From Tenebrio molitor (Eukaryota; Arthropoda; Insecta; Coleoptera; Tenebrionidae): 64,000 nucleotides of DNA. Numbering within the stretch: the stretch's first letter is position 1; every line of letters begins with the position of its first letter. The position numbers and the translations under genes were made by a program. Of this stretch, positions 1 to 12,034 are shown one piece after another. The notes below the pieces were generated by a model. That model was not told where the DNA came from, did not search any database, and worked only from the letters and a program-made list of their open reading frames with translations. The stretch spans positions 434,001-498,000 of the forward strand of contig NC_091056.1 in NCBI RefSeq assembly GCF_963966145.1, read 5' to 3'.

Positions 1-2105
1 TTTTAGGCAATTATCATAGGGAAAGAGAGCAAAAAAGCATTGTACATGGGAATTCGAAATAAATTCTGCTACATGTGGAGTGTTGCAGCAAATACAAAAG
101 TACCTGTAGGGATGCATAAATGTTGTAAAAACTGGGAGGGATCATCCAGTGCTATGGAACCAAGAATTCTTGTTGAGGGTTTCTCCAAAAGTGTTGAAAT
201 GCATAGTATACGATATAAATATTTTATTGGGGACGGAGACTCCAGTGTTTTTGCTAATTTAAAAACCAAGGTTTCATATGGCCATCGGATCCAAAAAATT
301 GCATGTACTAACCATATTTTGAAAAATTACACCAAACATCTATATAAACTATCGAAAATGGGAGACCTTGCTAAACATCATATAAAGCATAACCATAAGC
401 ATGGAACTGTGGATGAATTGAGAGAAGATCTAAATAACATCAATAATCACAGCTTTGGAAGTCACACTAATTGTAAGCAGTATTACTGTAATGGTGATGA
501 GACCAAAACAGATTACACGGTAGAACTGAAAGCACGCGGGATTTTTCAAAAACTTGCATGTAAGCAACAAACGCCATAAAACTTTTAATGTATTGTTTAG
601 CTTAGCCATTTTAAATAGCTTTATCTGTACACCTGTATTTTAGTTTGCAATGATTATCTAGTTTCAAAAGCCCATCAACTGTTCACTGATGAAACAAATA
701 GGTAACAGAGCCGAACAATTTATGAGCTTGGTTGCAAAATATAACCAAGGGAAAAGGTTAAACTTGGTGATGAATGGATTTTTTCAAAATAGATGTACGA
801 TGGCAACACTCCAGTATAATCAAGGTCTAGACTGGCAGTTACATAGCTGGAGAAAAATTATAAAACGTACCCCAAAAAAAAATTTGAAAAGGCTTATATC
901 GGGAAGGTCAAAGAAAATCATTTACAAAAGGAATCGTCCGCCTTGTCGAAAGCTTCTGTTCAAAAACGTATCTAAGAAGAAAAAGGATAATGACTATGAA
1001 ATTCATTCTGTGGAACCAGAAATGGATGAAGAGGAAATGGAAAAGGGATGTTCTCGCATTTTAACAGGTATGTACTTACAAGTAAATAATAAAAGAAAAG
1101 TGAAGTAGCAATTCTAATGGACATGGATTTCTTAGTTTTATTTTGATTTGTAATCTGTTAAACATGTAGATAGAGACTGAAGATAGGGACAAAATCGAGA
1201 GGAACACAGTTGGTCAGTTTGGCAATTCAGCATATGAGGAAGAGAGAAAAAATCTACTAACAGCGTCTATGTTTGGCAAAATTATAAAAAGAAGAGCTTC
1301 TACCAATTGCCATAATGATGTGAAAGCGATCTTTTACAATTCAAATTTCCATAATGACGCGACGGAGTATGGTAAAATTCATGAGAAACATGCACTTGAA
1401 AAATTTTCTTTAGTACATGGATGTCAAATTAAACCAAGTGGCCTATTTATTGACTTGCAATATGGATTTCTTGGTGCTAGTCCCGATGGTGTGGAAATGA
1501 AATTTGTTGAGATATATTTTTCTACTGCTTTTTATACATTATTATTAGGTTTGGTAGTTGGTGAAAATGGTTTGGTGGAGGTCAAATGTTTGTATTTTGT
1601 GGCAAAAACTGGTCTTTCACTAAAAGAAGCTATCTTGCAAAAAAATATTTGTCTTGAAATGAATGGCAGTGGTTTTAGGCTAAAGAGAAAGCACAACTAT
1701 TATTATCAGGTAGAAGGGCTGCAATGTATTGATATGCTTTGTTAGAACACTATTTGTTTTGTGAAAGCAGTAAACTGATTTGTAACTTGTGATTCTCTTT
1801 CTAAAATAACATTCTCAAAGCATACATGAGTAACATAAATGTAGGTAGGTATAATATCATATCTATGTTACCTAATGTTAACATTTTGTAGGTGCAGGGC
1901 CAGTTGAATATAAGTGGCCCAGAATATTGCTACTTTGTCGTCTACATTGATGAGAACACAGACATCTTTATAGAAAAAATAAAAAAAGAGTAATTTTTGG
2001 AAAACTGAAACGTGTCCTAAATTAGTCGCATTTTATAAGAAAAATGTTCTTCCAGAAATTATAATGAGACGTATTCCAAAAGGGCTAAAGTGTTTAGAGT
2101 CATAA
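1..2105 (+). pseudogene. Mutator-like transposase / YqaJ nuclease gene, decayed, cut by left edge
   Basis: The product joins a Mutator-like transposase-type domain, known from many multi-copy insect genes, to a C-terminal YqaJ-type nuclease (lambda-exonuclease-like fold). Exons can be read at about 9-559, 644-1081, 1170-1488, 1549-1709 and 1892-2105. The GT-AG introns are 84, 88, 60 and 182 bases long and join in compatible phases. Exon 1 has NKFC, GDGDSS and a CTNHILKNY stretch. Exons 3-5 carry TASMFG, GASPDG, GLVEVKC (the acidic and lysine residues expected of the nuclease) and YYYQVQGQ. Frame is lost near 700 and near 1991, each time by about one base, and coding character then continues to the stop at 2103-2105. 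The upstream exon lies outside the window. Family assignment comes from motif recognition; loss of function is inferred from the two shifts. Confidence 0.75.
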
Positions 2106-2200
2106 TACGTACCTAATAATCAGAAATACGCCTCAACGAGTAAAGTGTTTTCTTGCATGGTATACATTTTAATTGTTTCTTAATTAGTAGTTTATTTAAC

Positions 2201-2475
2201 GAGTTTGTGTGTAAATTGGGCTTTTTTTTGCATGAGTGGGCCTTTAAAACGCTCGTTCCACTCGGGTTTTAAACTGACGCAGGCCAAAAAAGTTCAATTT
2301 ACACACGAACGAGTTGAATACAACGTTTTTTTGTTCGACGAGCCCCTTAAAGGCTCCAAATCGCTCAAAATCTTTAAAATTATCTTGACGTTTCGTTTTG
2401 ACAAGTTGTCACAATTATCAAAATCCGTTCACACAGGAGAAAATTCGCAAATTCTGACAGTGTCGAACAAAAAAT
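2201..2475. repeat. Dispersed repeat with inverted arms (copy 1)
   Basis: Arms at about 2202-2250 and 2262-2311 are inverted copies of each other, built around GTGTGTAAATTG and GGCCTTTAAAACG. The following tail, 2312-2475, recurs in direct orientation at 23640-23812 with only scattered changes and one lost T. The second copy keeps just one arm. This looks like a small foldback or MITE-type element. The overlapping 94-codon reading frame has no recognisable domain and is not called as a gene. Confidence 0.7.
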
Positions 2476-2489
2476 TCAATAAATTGTAA

Positions 2490-3285
2490 TCATTTGATAT
2501 ACGAAATTCCGTGGCCGCGATTGTACCTGTTTGTGTCTAATGTAATGTAAGTAGCAGTCATTACAATTTTGTAAAATCATACTTAATTTTAAGAAATGTT
2601 ACAATATGTAATTTATAATTTAATGTTTGTTACAATAAATAGATGGAGTTTCTTAAAATGTCTTGTTTACTTCGAAGAACAACAAAGGACTCTCTTCCTT
2701 TGGATATCTATATGTGAAACAAACCCTCATGTATCAATAATGTGACAACTACAATAACTTATTTTACGCAGTAATTATGCTTATGATGAAAATATCAAAT
2801 CAACAGCCATATGTTCTATATTTTTTATATTTGACGCCAACTGGGCGCTTTCTGTGGAAATTGGCTGAACTAAATTTGACAATTGTACATTCAAAACTAG
2901 TGCCAAATACAGAAACATTTTCTAAGTTGTATAAATAAAAAAATATGTTGTGTAGAATGATGATGTTTTTGAAATATTTTTCATTTTGTTATTCTCTATC
3001 ACATAAGGTTAAATGTTTTTCGTTTAAAGTTGAGTGACGGCTCAAATGTTCATCTGATTGGGAAATAGGAAAAATGAAAAAATAAAGTTCAATAAATAAA
3101 AATGTTAATAAGTTCTTATGATTGATGTAATGAAACAAAAACTATTGACAATTTTTTGTTAGGTAAAATGTTAGGTTTTAAGTTATACAACTTTAAAATT
3201 TGCAATGTCATAACCTTACTCATTTACTACACAACCCCCTCTTAAGCACTACTGCAATCACCACAATCACACCACTACCGAGTCT
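2490..3285. other. AT-rich stretch, no feature recognised
   Basis: Scattered stop codons in all frames, T- and A-runs, and no terminal repeats or conserved motifs that I can see. Confidence 0.4.
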
Positions 3286-3289
3286 TCAT

Positions 3290-3900
3290 TAATAATTATG
3301 TACGTCACTGCGTTACTTGCATGTAAATCGTAAGTTCCATCATTGAAAATCACTTCAGGGTAGGGTAAGCTTTAAACATTTCCTTCATTTTCTCATCTTG
3401 AAAGTATAAACACTTTAGAATTCCTTTTTCATCTGCTGCTATTTCAACAGGCCATTTATTCTTCAAAAGTCTTCTTTAAATTTGGTTTCCAGTTCAGGTT
3501 GGTCAAATTTTATAATTTAACTAAACAGCCTGATTCTTCAATTACTTTATTTCAAATAACTTTCTTGTTATCTCTTGCCTGTAAACATTCTTATGCTGCC
3601 TCTTCATAATTTTAATCTTTGTTAAGGTAAACTTTTGAACAATGATGCTGAGGATGGATGGTTATAACCTCTTTTATTTTTAAACACTTCCCACATGTTG
3701 AAATTTTCACAAACATACCAGCTATACAGTCTTGCTTATGTGAATGTTTTTTTAACCTTATTTTTGCCACTCACATGTTTTCTTCCTCCTTTTATGCAAT
3801 AAATCCTCACATAATAATCGCTGAGTTTCTCTATGTCACATTTTTTTATACAATCGCTTTCTGAAAATCCTTTAATTTGCGTTTTCAGAGTATGGGAATC
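3290..3900 (-). pseudogene. ZSWIM3/MULE-like transposase-derived remnant
   Basis: Read on the minus strand, the segment shows a degenerate N-terminal DNA-binding-type region (KKCDIEKLSDYY, KGGRKHVSGKNK), a trace of the NHPSSASLFKSLP motif, and then GILKCLYFQDEKMKEMF, which matches the start of the RNase H-like domain of ZSWIM3-type proteins. A frameshift in the PEVIFNDGTYD motif and several stops show that it is dead. The domain is related to MULE transposases and is multi-copy in insects. The rest of the domain is absent, so the copy is truncated at about 3290. Confidence 0.55.
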
Positions 3901-4399
3901 TCTTAACCAGTAATAGTTTTTAGTATCTACATATATGTTTTGTCTTCAAGTTTTTGAAAAAATGATTGGGTCGATTCAAATTTGTCACCTACATGAAGCA
4001 TCTAAAAATATCAACATAACTGGTTCCTTCAAAACATAAAGGATCGCATCATGACACCCTTATTAAATTTAATCATGACTCTAATTACCATGGTGACCAC
4101 TCTTTCTGGCAGGTTATAATTGCATAAATCTATATAAATATGTAGTTTTATATTTACTTCAATCACGAATTTAGTTCACGGCAACTTTAATAACGGTGTC
4201 GTGATACGGGACGGTCCAATTGCCCGGCCCATTGTCATTTATAACTTACTATTTTTTCAGATTCTATTTTTCACGTGTTTGTGACAACTGACAAGTGACA
4301 ATGTTGTTTGAGGTTAGAAATTATAGGGAAGGGATACGCATTAACATAAATGTCACACTGGCTACTGACCCCGGGTGCCGGGAACCTTTTATTCATTCC

Positions 4400-5140
4400 G
4401 ACATTTGAAAATGCCGTAGCTGGCAATGGATGCACTCCCTTCTTTCAAACTAAAATGAAAGAATTTGTTACCACTCGTAGACAACACTCTATACACAGAA
4501 ATGTTTTCTGGTGAGCATAAATATGAACAAGGAACAAGTGTGAGACCGCGACGCATGTGCTGTGTACTGCATAGACATGTGATAGACATTAGAAAACGGA
4601 GAAAACGTTGTGGTTATGTGAGGGTTATGGTTATGTGACCGCCTGTGTGCGGTCGTTACGTTAGTGACGGTTTTGGTGTTCAGAGATATTTCTTTTAGTG
4701 TGGTTAGGTTAAAGCGAAAGCTTTTAAAATTCGGCATGATATGTCTCAATAATTCTACTAATAAAAATCGATAACGAGCGCGAATTCGATTTCGGTAAGA
4801 TTTCGAGTAAGAATCAATTGGTGATTTTTTACTTCATGAAAACGCAAGGAATCGCCGGTTTTTTGCTTCTTTGTCGTGAACACGCGAGAAAGAGCCGATT
4901 TTTTCGTAAATTAAACGTGATTCAACCAATCCCTGACGAAGTGTGAGGTTTGGTAACTTTTCATGTTGAACTAACTATCCAATAGTGCTGAGGTGCAGAT
5001 CCGATTTGAATCAGAAGATACGAAAAGGAAGTTTCTGGAGCAGGCATTTTTCCATCGGTAAGTAAATGTACCTATCTGCTAACAGTAACGATTTTACTTA
5101 TTGTCCCAAAAGTTTATTTTTTGTGTCTTCATACTTCCAG
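4400..5140 (+). repeat. Dispersed 5'UTR-like unit with splice donor (copy 1)
   Basis: About 580 bases (4480-5060) are shared with 26420-26930. The most conserved parts are TTAGGTTAAAGCGAAAG, AAAAATCGATAACGAGC, AGAAAGAGCCGATTTTTT and TTTCTGGAGCAGGCATTTTT. Both copies end at CATCG|GTAAG, a strong plus-strand splice donor (GT at 5058 here), and both have a CTTCCAG acceptor-like site downstream (AG at 5139-5140 here). No coding sequence is evident. I infer a promoter plus first noncoding exon of a multi-copy unit. Reading frames on either strand are not credible genes. Confidence 0.6.
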
Positions 5141-5438
5141 TTTAGGAAAGTTAAATTAATTTTCCGTTAGTTAACCCTAGTTATGCGCAACATAGGTACT
5201 TAGTCTTAGGGTAAATCCCTCAACGATTGGCACCTTAAGGTCACAGAAACTAATAAAGCCGTTGATTTTAATACCTACCAATGTAAAATCAAAATTTTGA
5301 CTGTTTGTCGAAATCAGGGATGTTGGTTCCTAATTTTGATGTTGAAGTTCATTTCTTAATCAAATAGGGTAACGGGTACAGTGATTGGCCACTTAAGCAT
5401 CTACCTAAACTTTGACAGATTAAAACATAAAGTATTTT

Positions 5439-5812
5439 ATACTCTCATGTCAAAAATAAATTACTCCCTAGGATTTAGGGATATTCGTTACTAGGTTGCC
5501 ATAAATTTGGTTAGGTTGGAGGCTATGTGGTTTCTGGTGACAAACAAAAGATATCTCAAAAATGTAAGACAGCAAATTAATTCTAACAGTTGCAAATGAC
5601 TACTTTCTCGCTATGTGATAGATGATTTTTCGTTTCACAATTAATTTTGGTTACTGGCGGCATATTTATTTGGATTTAATCTCTCAATTCAAAGTAACCA
5701 ACCTTAGGCATTCAACATAACTTTTGAAAATTCTAGTTACACAACATGAAAAACGTTATTTCCATAAAAGTTCAAATTCTAGGGAGTAATTTATTTTTGA
5801 CACGAGAGTATA
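5439..5812. mobile_element. MITE with ~38-bp terminal inverted repeats
   Basis: The ends at 5439-5478 and 5772-5812 are inverted copies. They share TACTCTC, TGTCAAAAATAAATTACTCC and CTAG and differ at a few bases. TA flanks fit a Tc1/mariner-type target. The 300-base interior has no open frame. Nothing is seen in the preceding stretch, 5141-5438. Confidence 0.7.
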
Positions 5813-5824
5813 TATGTACATACA

Positions 5825-6064
5825 CAGGGTGGAACAAAAGTATCAAATATTGGCTGTAACTTTTTAATTTGACAATTTATGAAAAAATCTTTAATATAAA
5901 AGTTGATTGGTGTATTATCCTGCATCATCTGGTCTTTCTAGTTTGTTCCTATCTTCTTTTGTTTCGCTGCTATGGCAACCAACTTTGGTTTTTTAAATAG
6001 CACCCATACATTTTTTGCGTGATTTTCAAACAAGCGTATCTTTCTGTATTCATAAATACAGATT
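5825..6064 (+). mobile_element. Left end of a CAGGGTGG-type element
   Basis: Starts TA-CAGGGTGGAAC and runs AT-rich through an internal ATGGCAACCAACTT and TTTTTTAAATAGCACCC block resembling blocks in several other elements here. No right end is found; it stops where hAT-derived sequence begins near 6065. Confidence 0.45.
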
Positions 6065-6069
6065 TGCCA

Positions 6070-6760
6070 TTATGGGGAAAAAGAATCTCGTTCTTCAATT
6101 AGATCAATAAAATGGTCTTTGACTTTACCAGCTTCACCGTTATAAAATCTACCATTAATCACTAAGCTCTTTGCTGTTGAGACATCCGTTGTCTCGTCAA
6201 CAATTAATGAAAATTTTTCTTTTTTCAATTTTTCAAAAGTCACATCTTTTGTCATTGGTCCTAGAATCTCTGTAGCCAACTGAGTTGCTTTTGTGCATTT
6301 TAATTTGATATTTTTGACTACATCATTATTGTCAAATATTTTGTCCTTGATCAAATCAACTAGTTCATGGAAAGTGACAAGTTATTTTTAGAAAGGAAAC
6401 AAACAATTTTAATTTTGGCCTGCCGAACTTGATTATTTAACGTTATTTTCTTGTCAGTCTTTAAAATGTTGTCAATTTTTGGAGTTCTTTTAAGCAATTT
6501 GTACTTTCCTTTATGTGCGGTGGAATCTGCATGACGTTATATATGAAACTTACTTCCTTTTATGACTGAATCGCACACTTTGCAGCGGGTTTTTCTCGTT
6601 TTCTTGTCAATTTCTATAAAGTTGCAAATGTTCTTTCCATTGCTCTCTAAATTTTTGTTCATACAGCTTCCTTTTTTTCTTGGACTTCCTGCGGCAACTT
6701 CACTGATGGGCGTTTGGGGCACGTTAGGGGGTTAGGTTATTTTGCACCGAAAATCACAGA
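6070..6760 (-). pseudogene. hAT transposase N-terminal fragment (BED finger plus DUF4371)
   Basis: The minus strand encodes a BED/TTF-like zinc finger (CKVCDS, then an H-x5-H pair after an in-frame stop near 6540) followed by IDNILKTDK and the DUF4371-type start LIKDKIFDNNDVVKN, TKATQLATEILG and FSLIVDETTDVSTAKS. The DETTD motif carries the first acidic residue of hAT catalytic domains. Three stops interrupt it. The remaining catalytic and dimerisation parts are absent; coding breaks off at about 6070. Confidence 0.8.
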
Positions 6761-6847
6761 ACGAAGAACAAAGAACAACTAGTCACAGTCAAACATTTTT
6801 AGAGTTTACGAACCGAGTACGCACTCTTCGCAGATCACAGAGATCAC

Positions 6848-7352
6848 AGATGAACATTTCAACATTTGCAAATTTTGTGTCCACCAATATAATTTTTTTT
6901 GGAGTGGGGCTTTTTCCCTAATACTTAATTGATATAAATAATTTTACAATGTGCTTTGATCTTTCCGTGAAACGTGATCTTCCTACACTTTGGACCTTGG
7001 CGGCTTTTATTGTCGATAGGTGTACGAATAATGATGAACATCTGCAAATTTGCGTCAACCCTTTGCCATTTTTTTTTTGAGTGAGCTTTTTCGTGAATAC
7101 TTTATTGACACAAATAAAATTATTACAGTTCATATTACAATGTGCTTTGATTTTTCCGTGAAAAGTGATCTTCCAACAGTTTGTATGTACCTTGGCGGCT
7201 TTTATTGTCGGTACGTGTACGAATAATGAACATCTGGAAATGTGCGTCCACCCTCTGCTCAAATTTTTTTTTTTTGAGTGGGACTTTTTCCTTTATATTT
7301 TATTGACACAAATAAAATTGTTCCAAACTTTGCGCCTTGGCGGCTTTTATTA
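6848..7352. repeat. Tandem repeat, ~190-base period, about 2.6 copies
   Basis: The unit contains a T-run, GAGTGGG, CTTTTTC, TTATTGACACAAATAAAAT, ATGTGCTTTGAT, TTCCGTGAAA, CTTGGCGGCTTTTATTGTCG and GAATAATGAACATCTG. The CGGCTTTTAT word falls at 7001, 7196 and 7341 and the GAACATC word near 6851, 7034 and 7227. The third unit has an internal deletion. It lies directly upstream of the hAT fragment and could be its subterminal region, but no terminal repeat proves this. Confidence 0.75.
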
Positions 7353-7522
7353 TCTCTAATAGCTTCGTTGTTGTTTGGTCGGTACGTTAACGGTACAGAA
7401 CCAGAACTGGCTTCTCTTGCAGGAGTAGGGCAAGCTATTAAAAACGGGCCTGGGACATCAAGATTAAAGAAAATTATTTTCACTATTGCAAATAATAGTA
7501 TATTATTCAATGAGCGTATAAT
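7353..7522. other. Unassigned stretch, plus-strand open frame
   Basis: A plus-strand frame stays open here and, if the hAT copy at 7535-9607 is skipped, continues in frame past 9620. It would be the sequence interrupted by that insertion. No family is recognised. Confidence 0.3.
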
Positions 7523-7534
7523 AATAGCTATTAT

Positions 7535-9607
7535 CAGGGCCGAGCCAAGGGTATCTGCCGCCCGGATGGAAGAAATAATTTGCCGCCCCTATAGACAATA
7601 GACATAAATAGTGTTAATTGCAAAATTCTGCATTTCCTCGATAACTGTTAACTTATTTGAAAAACAAAAAATCATCAACATTACTATAAACTTTATTATT
7701 AATATAAACTGAAACAAAGAATTTAAAACAAAAGTATATCTTATGTTACTCATTATTATTAACTTAGAAGAGAACTTAGAAGTTATAAATATAAACTTGA
7801 ACTAAAGTAGGTACCTGCATAAATTTTAAATTTCAAAAGCGATTTTTCTTGCTTTGTTAATCGCAAATTCCCTAATTAAATCAGTTATATCTAACGCCTC
7901 GCAGATTTCTTTCTCGATGCTTATTACAGCCAAATTCGTAAGTCTATTCTGGCTCATAGTAGACCTCAAATAGTTTTTAATTATTTTCAGTTTTGAAAAC
8001 GACCTCTCACCATGAGCAACTGTGACAGACATCGTTAAAAAAAATCGTAGGGCTGCAGATAAATTCGGGAAAGTGGTAATTAAATCATTAGCCACAAGAT
8101 ATTCTAAAACCTCCTTGGCCGCTTTAGGTTTTTTTTATAAGTGGACAATACATATGTACTTCAATTTCATTTCACAAATCAATTGCATTAACATCCATTT
8201 GTTTTGTAGATGAATCGGTTAATTTAGTTTGTAAATCCATACAACATTTCATTAATTCTTTTTTATCTATAGATAAAGAGCCTAAATTATTTAAAAAGCC
8301 AAAATTATTTAAAAAGCCAAAATAGTCATTGCACTCGTTCAAGAGTTCGAATCTGTCATTTAATTTTGATACTACTATGTCAAGAATATAAAAATAAAAA
8401 TTAACTTTAAAATTCAACTCTAGTGATTCGACTGGTTCATCTCTGTGTTCATAATAAAAAAAAAATCTTTTTTTTCCTAAGTCTAACCAAGCCTATAGCT
8501 GGAAAAACAATGTCGCAAACCATATCTCCAGCAAAAGTTTTTGCCTCATTAAGCATTGCTGTAAAGCTACTATCAGGTCGCATTTCAATGAAAAAATTCT
8601 GAATTTCTTTGAACATTTTTACAGCTTCTGGTAAAATAAGATTAGATTTTTGCATGGTTTTGCTTACAGGGTTTATTTTTGATAAAATATTGTACCAGAT
8701 TACTAGAGAACGCACGAATTTATATGATTTTATTTTATTAATTAGGGATTTTTCAAGGTTTTTCGTGTCATTATCTGTTGATGTATCATTATACAGAGAA
8801 AAAAGAGCATCATAAATTCTTTCTAAATTAAATCTAAGGCATTTAATGGGATCGATTCTACTCTCCCACCTAATATAAGATAAAGATTTTGCAGTTACTG
8901 TAGGGATTTCTTTCATGAAAATATGCCAACGGTAGGTGGAGGCTGAAAAAAACATATATTTCTTGAATAATAGCAAAGAAATTTGTTATTTCAAGGGAAC
9001 TTTTTGCACCATCATTTACAACTAAATTAAGGCTATGAGCTGCACAAGGGACAAAAAAAGCTCTAGAATTTATATTAAGAATTCTTTTTTGCAGACCATT
9101 ATGTTTGCCTTTCATATTGGCGCCGTTATCATATCCCTGCCCTCGCATGTCCATATATTTAATTCTTTTAAATAATCCAATAAAAAGGTTGTTAATCCTT
9201 CACCAGTTGTATCTGTAACTGGGCAGAATCCTAAAAAATGCTCTCTAATTTCTACATTCTTTGAAATATCATTAACCAAAATGAATGTGACAATTACAAT
9301 TATTTGTCCTCGTGACTAATATCAGGAGTGCAGTCTAATATAATTGAATAATATTTACATAATTTCAATGTTTTGAATATATTTTGTTTAACTTTTTCGC
9401 CTATCAGACAAATTAATTCATTTTGGATTTTATCACCTAAATAATGTGGCATATTATTGCTATCTTTTTGAATTCTACCAATATGTTCCACCGTTATATT
9501 ATCGAATTTTGTACTTGATTCAATTAGCTTCAGAAAATTAAAAGCGAGATTTTGCCCAGCAAAATATTGAATGACACAAATGATTCTTTCAATAATTCTA
9601 TCATGGT
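7535..9607 (-). mobile_element. hAT element, 5'-truncated, flanked by 12-bp direct repeat
   Basis: The 3' end begins CAGGGCCGAGCC at 7535, a typical hAT terminus. The minus strand then reads, from C- to N-terminus: the dimerisation domain at 7826-8095 (HGERSFSKLKIIKNYLRST), middle parts at 8172-8976, a DUF4371 region at 8870-9154 (RGQGYDNGANMKGKHNGLQ, HSLNLVVND) and at 9300-9491 (YYSIILDCTPD). Several frameshifts and stops are present. The N-terminal zinc finger and the 5' terminal repeat are missing. AATAGCTATTAT occurs on both sides (7523-7534 and 9608-9619). The protein resembles ZMYM1-like hAT transposases. Confidence 0.85.
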
Positions 9608-9619
9608 AATAGCTATTAT

Positions 9620-10223
9620 ACGCGAGTCAAATACTATACTTTATCAACAACTACAGAGAAGAAACAATAAAACTAGGTATATTACGTTTTATTAAATACA
9701 AAAGTAATCAATTCTAGGATGAATTTTTGTTACCATGGTAATCATAATTAATAGTAATATTAGTACAGTCATTAAAAGTTACAGGTAGATTTTTCTTGCT
9801 TTTGTAAATTTTTCCCACAGTTTTTCTTCCTCGTCCTATTTTTTTTTACAGCTGTGATGTTTGATAGTTTAAATTTAATTTTGACATAACGATTGAGTAA
9901 TATTATTTCATCGAATTGTCAGTATTATTCAACTGTCATTACTTGACACAGTCTTCTTAGTAATCTATAGATTATGCGATAGTTGTAGATAAAAACACAT
10001 TTTTTATTTACATTTCTAATTAACGTTTTAAAATACGAACTTATTCAATGCAATTATTGATAGATAGCTTATTTTATTAGCTTTAAATACCATATGTTTC
10101 AAAAAATTGCTGGTCAAGTAGGTCGTGCAAAACAAAAGCATTAAAAACGTATGGCGCAGCTTGTCAAATAATAATTGAACTGCCAGAAATGTCATTAATT
10201 GCCGTAATAATTTTGTTTGCAAA
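9620..10223. other. AT-rich stretch without recognised gene
   Basis: Contains a palindromic TTACCATGGTAA near 9731 and short direct words but no terminal repeats or coding motifs I can support. Confidence 0.35.
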
Positions 10224-10645
10224 ATGTTATCTATGAAAATGATTTTCACTCCTGAACAAAAGATATTCATGATTGAACCTTATTTTCGCAATGGTCACAC
10301 ACTTCACACATTTCGAGAAAGTGGCAGTGTTCAGCGGAAGTGCTCGATCCAAAGTTCGACTGAGGAAAATATTGAGACTGTCAAACGTCAAATGGAAGAC
10401 AAACCCCAATTGTTCGAAATGATCTTGATTTTTGATGATTCAATAACAGCTCAAAGGTACCGAAACAACATTCTTGATGTTTTCATCACTCAACTCCAAC
10501 TCGCTCAGGGGTATTTTTAATAAGACGGGGCTACAGCATGGGAGACTCTTCCTTATTTGTTGCAATTTTTTGATGATAGGTTGATCCATCGAGATTTCTG
10601 GCCTGCACTTTCAATGTGCATCGAAGGTCAAGGTGATCATTTTTA
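10224..10645 (+). pseudogene. DUF4817-type Tc1/mariner transposase remnant
   Basis: The start MIFTPEQKIFMIEPYFRNG, then FRESGSVQRK and STEENIETVKRQMEDKP, match the helix-turn-helix N-terminus of insect DUF4817 transposases. After an internal deletion, DDSITAQRYRNNILD and a frameshifted QDGA/FFDDRLIHRDFWP region match their DDE domain. About 140 residues survive of a usual 350. A close relative of the N-terminal piece lies at 13380-13560 on the other strand. Confidence 0.65.
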
Positions 10646-11389
10646 ACACTTGCTCTAGAGTAATTTAAAACACATTATTGTTAATTGTTGTTTATTTATT
10701 TATTGTTATTACATTACTTGTTTACTCATATTGCGCGGATTTATTTGTTTTTGTTGATCTGGATTCATAACCTAACTTTAACCCCTTTAACCTGTTACAC
10801 AAAGGTCGAAGTTCGTTCCTGGCGGCAATATTAAATGTTCAGCCAACGCAAATCCTCGTAGAATCGTAAGAAAATAACCGTTCTCAAGCTTTTCCTGAAA
10901 TTGTCATTTTATGACAGTTCGTTCGAAACAATTACTGTGATAGACAGTTAAATACATTTACGCCTGGATTATTCAAGTTACGGCATACGTTTTTAATGCT
11001 TTTGTTTTTCAGAACCTGGAACACGGTAGAAGTAGTGTTTTATTAATCATGATTTAACAAATCCAATATTCGAATTCGAAAGTTATATAATTCACGATTC
11101 ATTGCCGAGTAGTGCCGAGCTGCACATGGCTCATGGCTGATGTTGTGAAGGGCATGGAATGCCGTTTTTATTACATATTCCAAAGGTGCCGACAAAAAGA
11201 CCCTTCTGGTCAATGTCATCGGCACCATTTAAAAGCGCAACTTTAAAACTTAGTAAATAGGGTATTTCACGGCGCAGGTTTAGAACACGCATGCGCCATT
11301 TTTCATTCAACTCCTGTCAGATGCATATCAGCTTGTGACCTAACCTCACAATATTAACAATAAAAATAATGATAATAAAGAGTAGTATA
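10646..11389. other. Unassigned stretch
   Basis: AT-rich with a short less AT-rich island at 11080-11230. The 61-codon minus frame in that island shows no known motif. No terminal repeats seen. Confidence 0.3.
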
Positions 11390-12029
11390 CAATGTGGAAA
11401 TTACTTATGGAATAAATTCAATAATTTCAAAACTAATGACATCTGTCGAAAACGCTGAAACAGGTCAATTTTTATGTGGTTATTTAAAATCGAGGATTTA
11501 CTTCAGTAGACCAAACAATTTAGAAGATTTACGACACAGAATTCGCGCTGAAATGGAATAAATTAGCCCTAACATTATTGAGCGCGGTGTACAATGTTTA
11601 CACTCCTGTGTGAGTGTTAAATAGTTGGCTGGGGGCAATTTCAACATTTGCGTTACATTTTATTGTTAACCTTAGATGTTTGTTTGTTTTTGTTTGAGGT
11701 CAATTAAATTTTTTACATTAAAAATTAAATTATATTTTTGAAGTAAAATTTGTCATTTTCTCAAAAAAATTGTTATGCAAGTTACCAAATTTTTTTATTC
11801 ATAGTTTAGGTAGTACGAAGGTCTATCAGAAAGATAAGAAAAAAGTTGGGGTTGTCATTTAAAAAAATTGGTGATGACGTCATAGCTCAAAAATGAATAA
11901 CGTCATGAACAAGTGAAGCAACTTAAAATAAGCATTATGAGAAATAAAAATTGACCTTTTTCAGGGTTTTTGACAAATGTCATTAGTTTTGAAATTATTG
12001 AATTTATTCCATAAGTACTTTCCACACTG
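11390..12029 (+). mobile_element. 640-bp CAGTGTGG-ended Tc1/mariner deletion derivative (copy 1)
   Basis: The ends CAATGTGGAAA and TTTCCACACTG are flanked by TA; about 85 bases of each end are inverted copies. Between them a plus-strand piece at about 11478-11640 encodes a mariner-type transposase C-terminus (SRPNNLEDLRHRIRAEME, IIERGVQC) with two stops. The 330-base right arm contains TGATGACGTCAT and the T-rich block shared with other elements. The DDE core is deleted. Related copies: 31229, 34885 and an end at 41005. Confidence 0.8.
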
Positions 12030-12034
12030 TATAG

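Noticed and set aside
3658..3864. 68-codon plus-strand frame
   Set aside because: Overlaps the minus-strand ZSWIM3-like remnant, which has matching motifs.
7278..7601. 107-codon plus-strand frame
   Set aside because: Crosses the tandem repeat and the hAT terminus, so it cannot be one gene; part of it may belong to the interrupted target.
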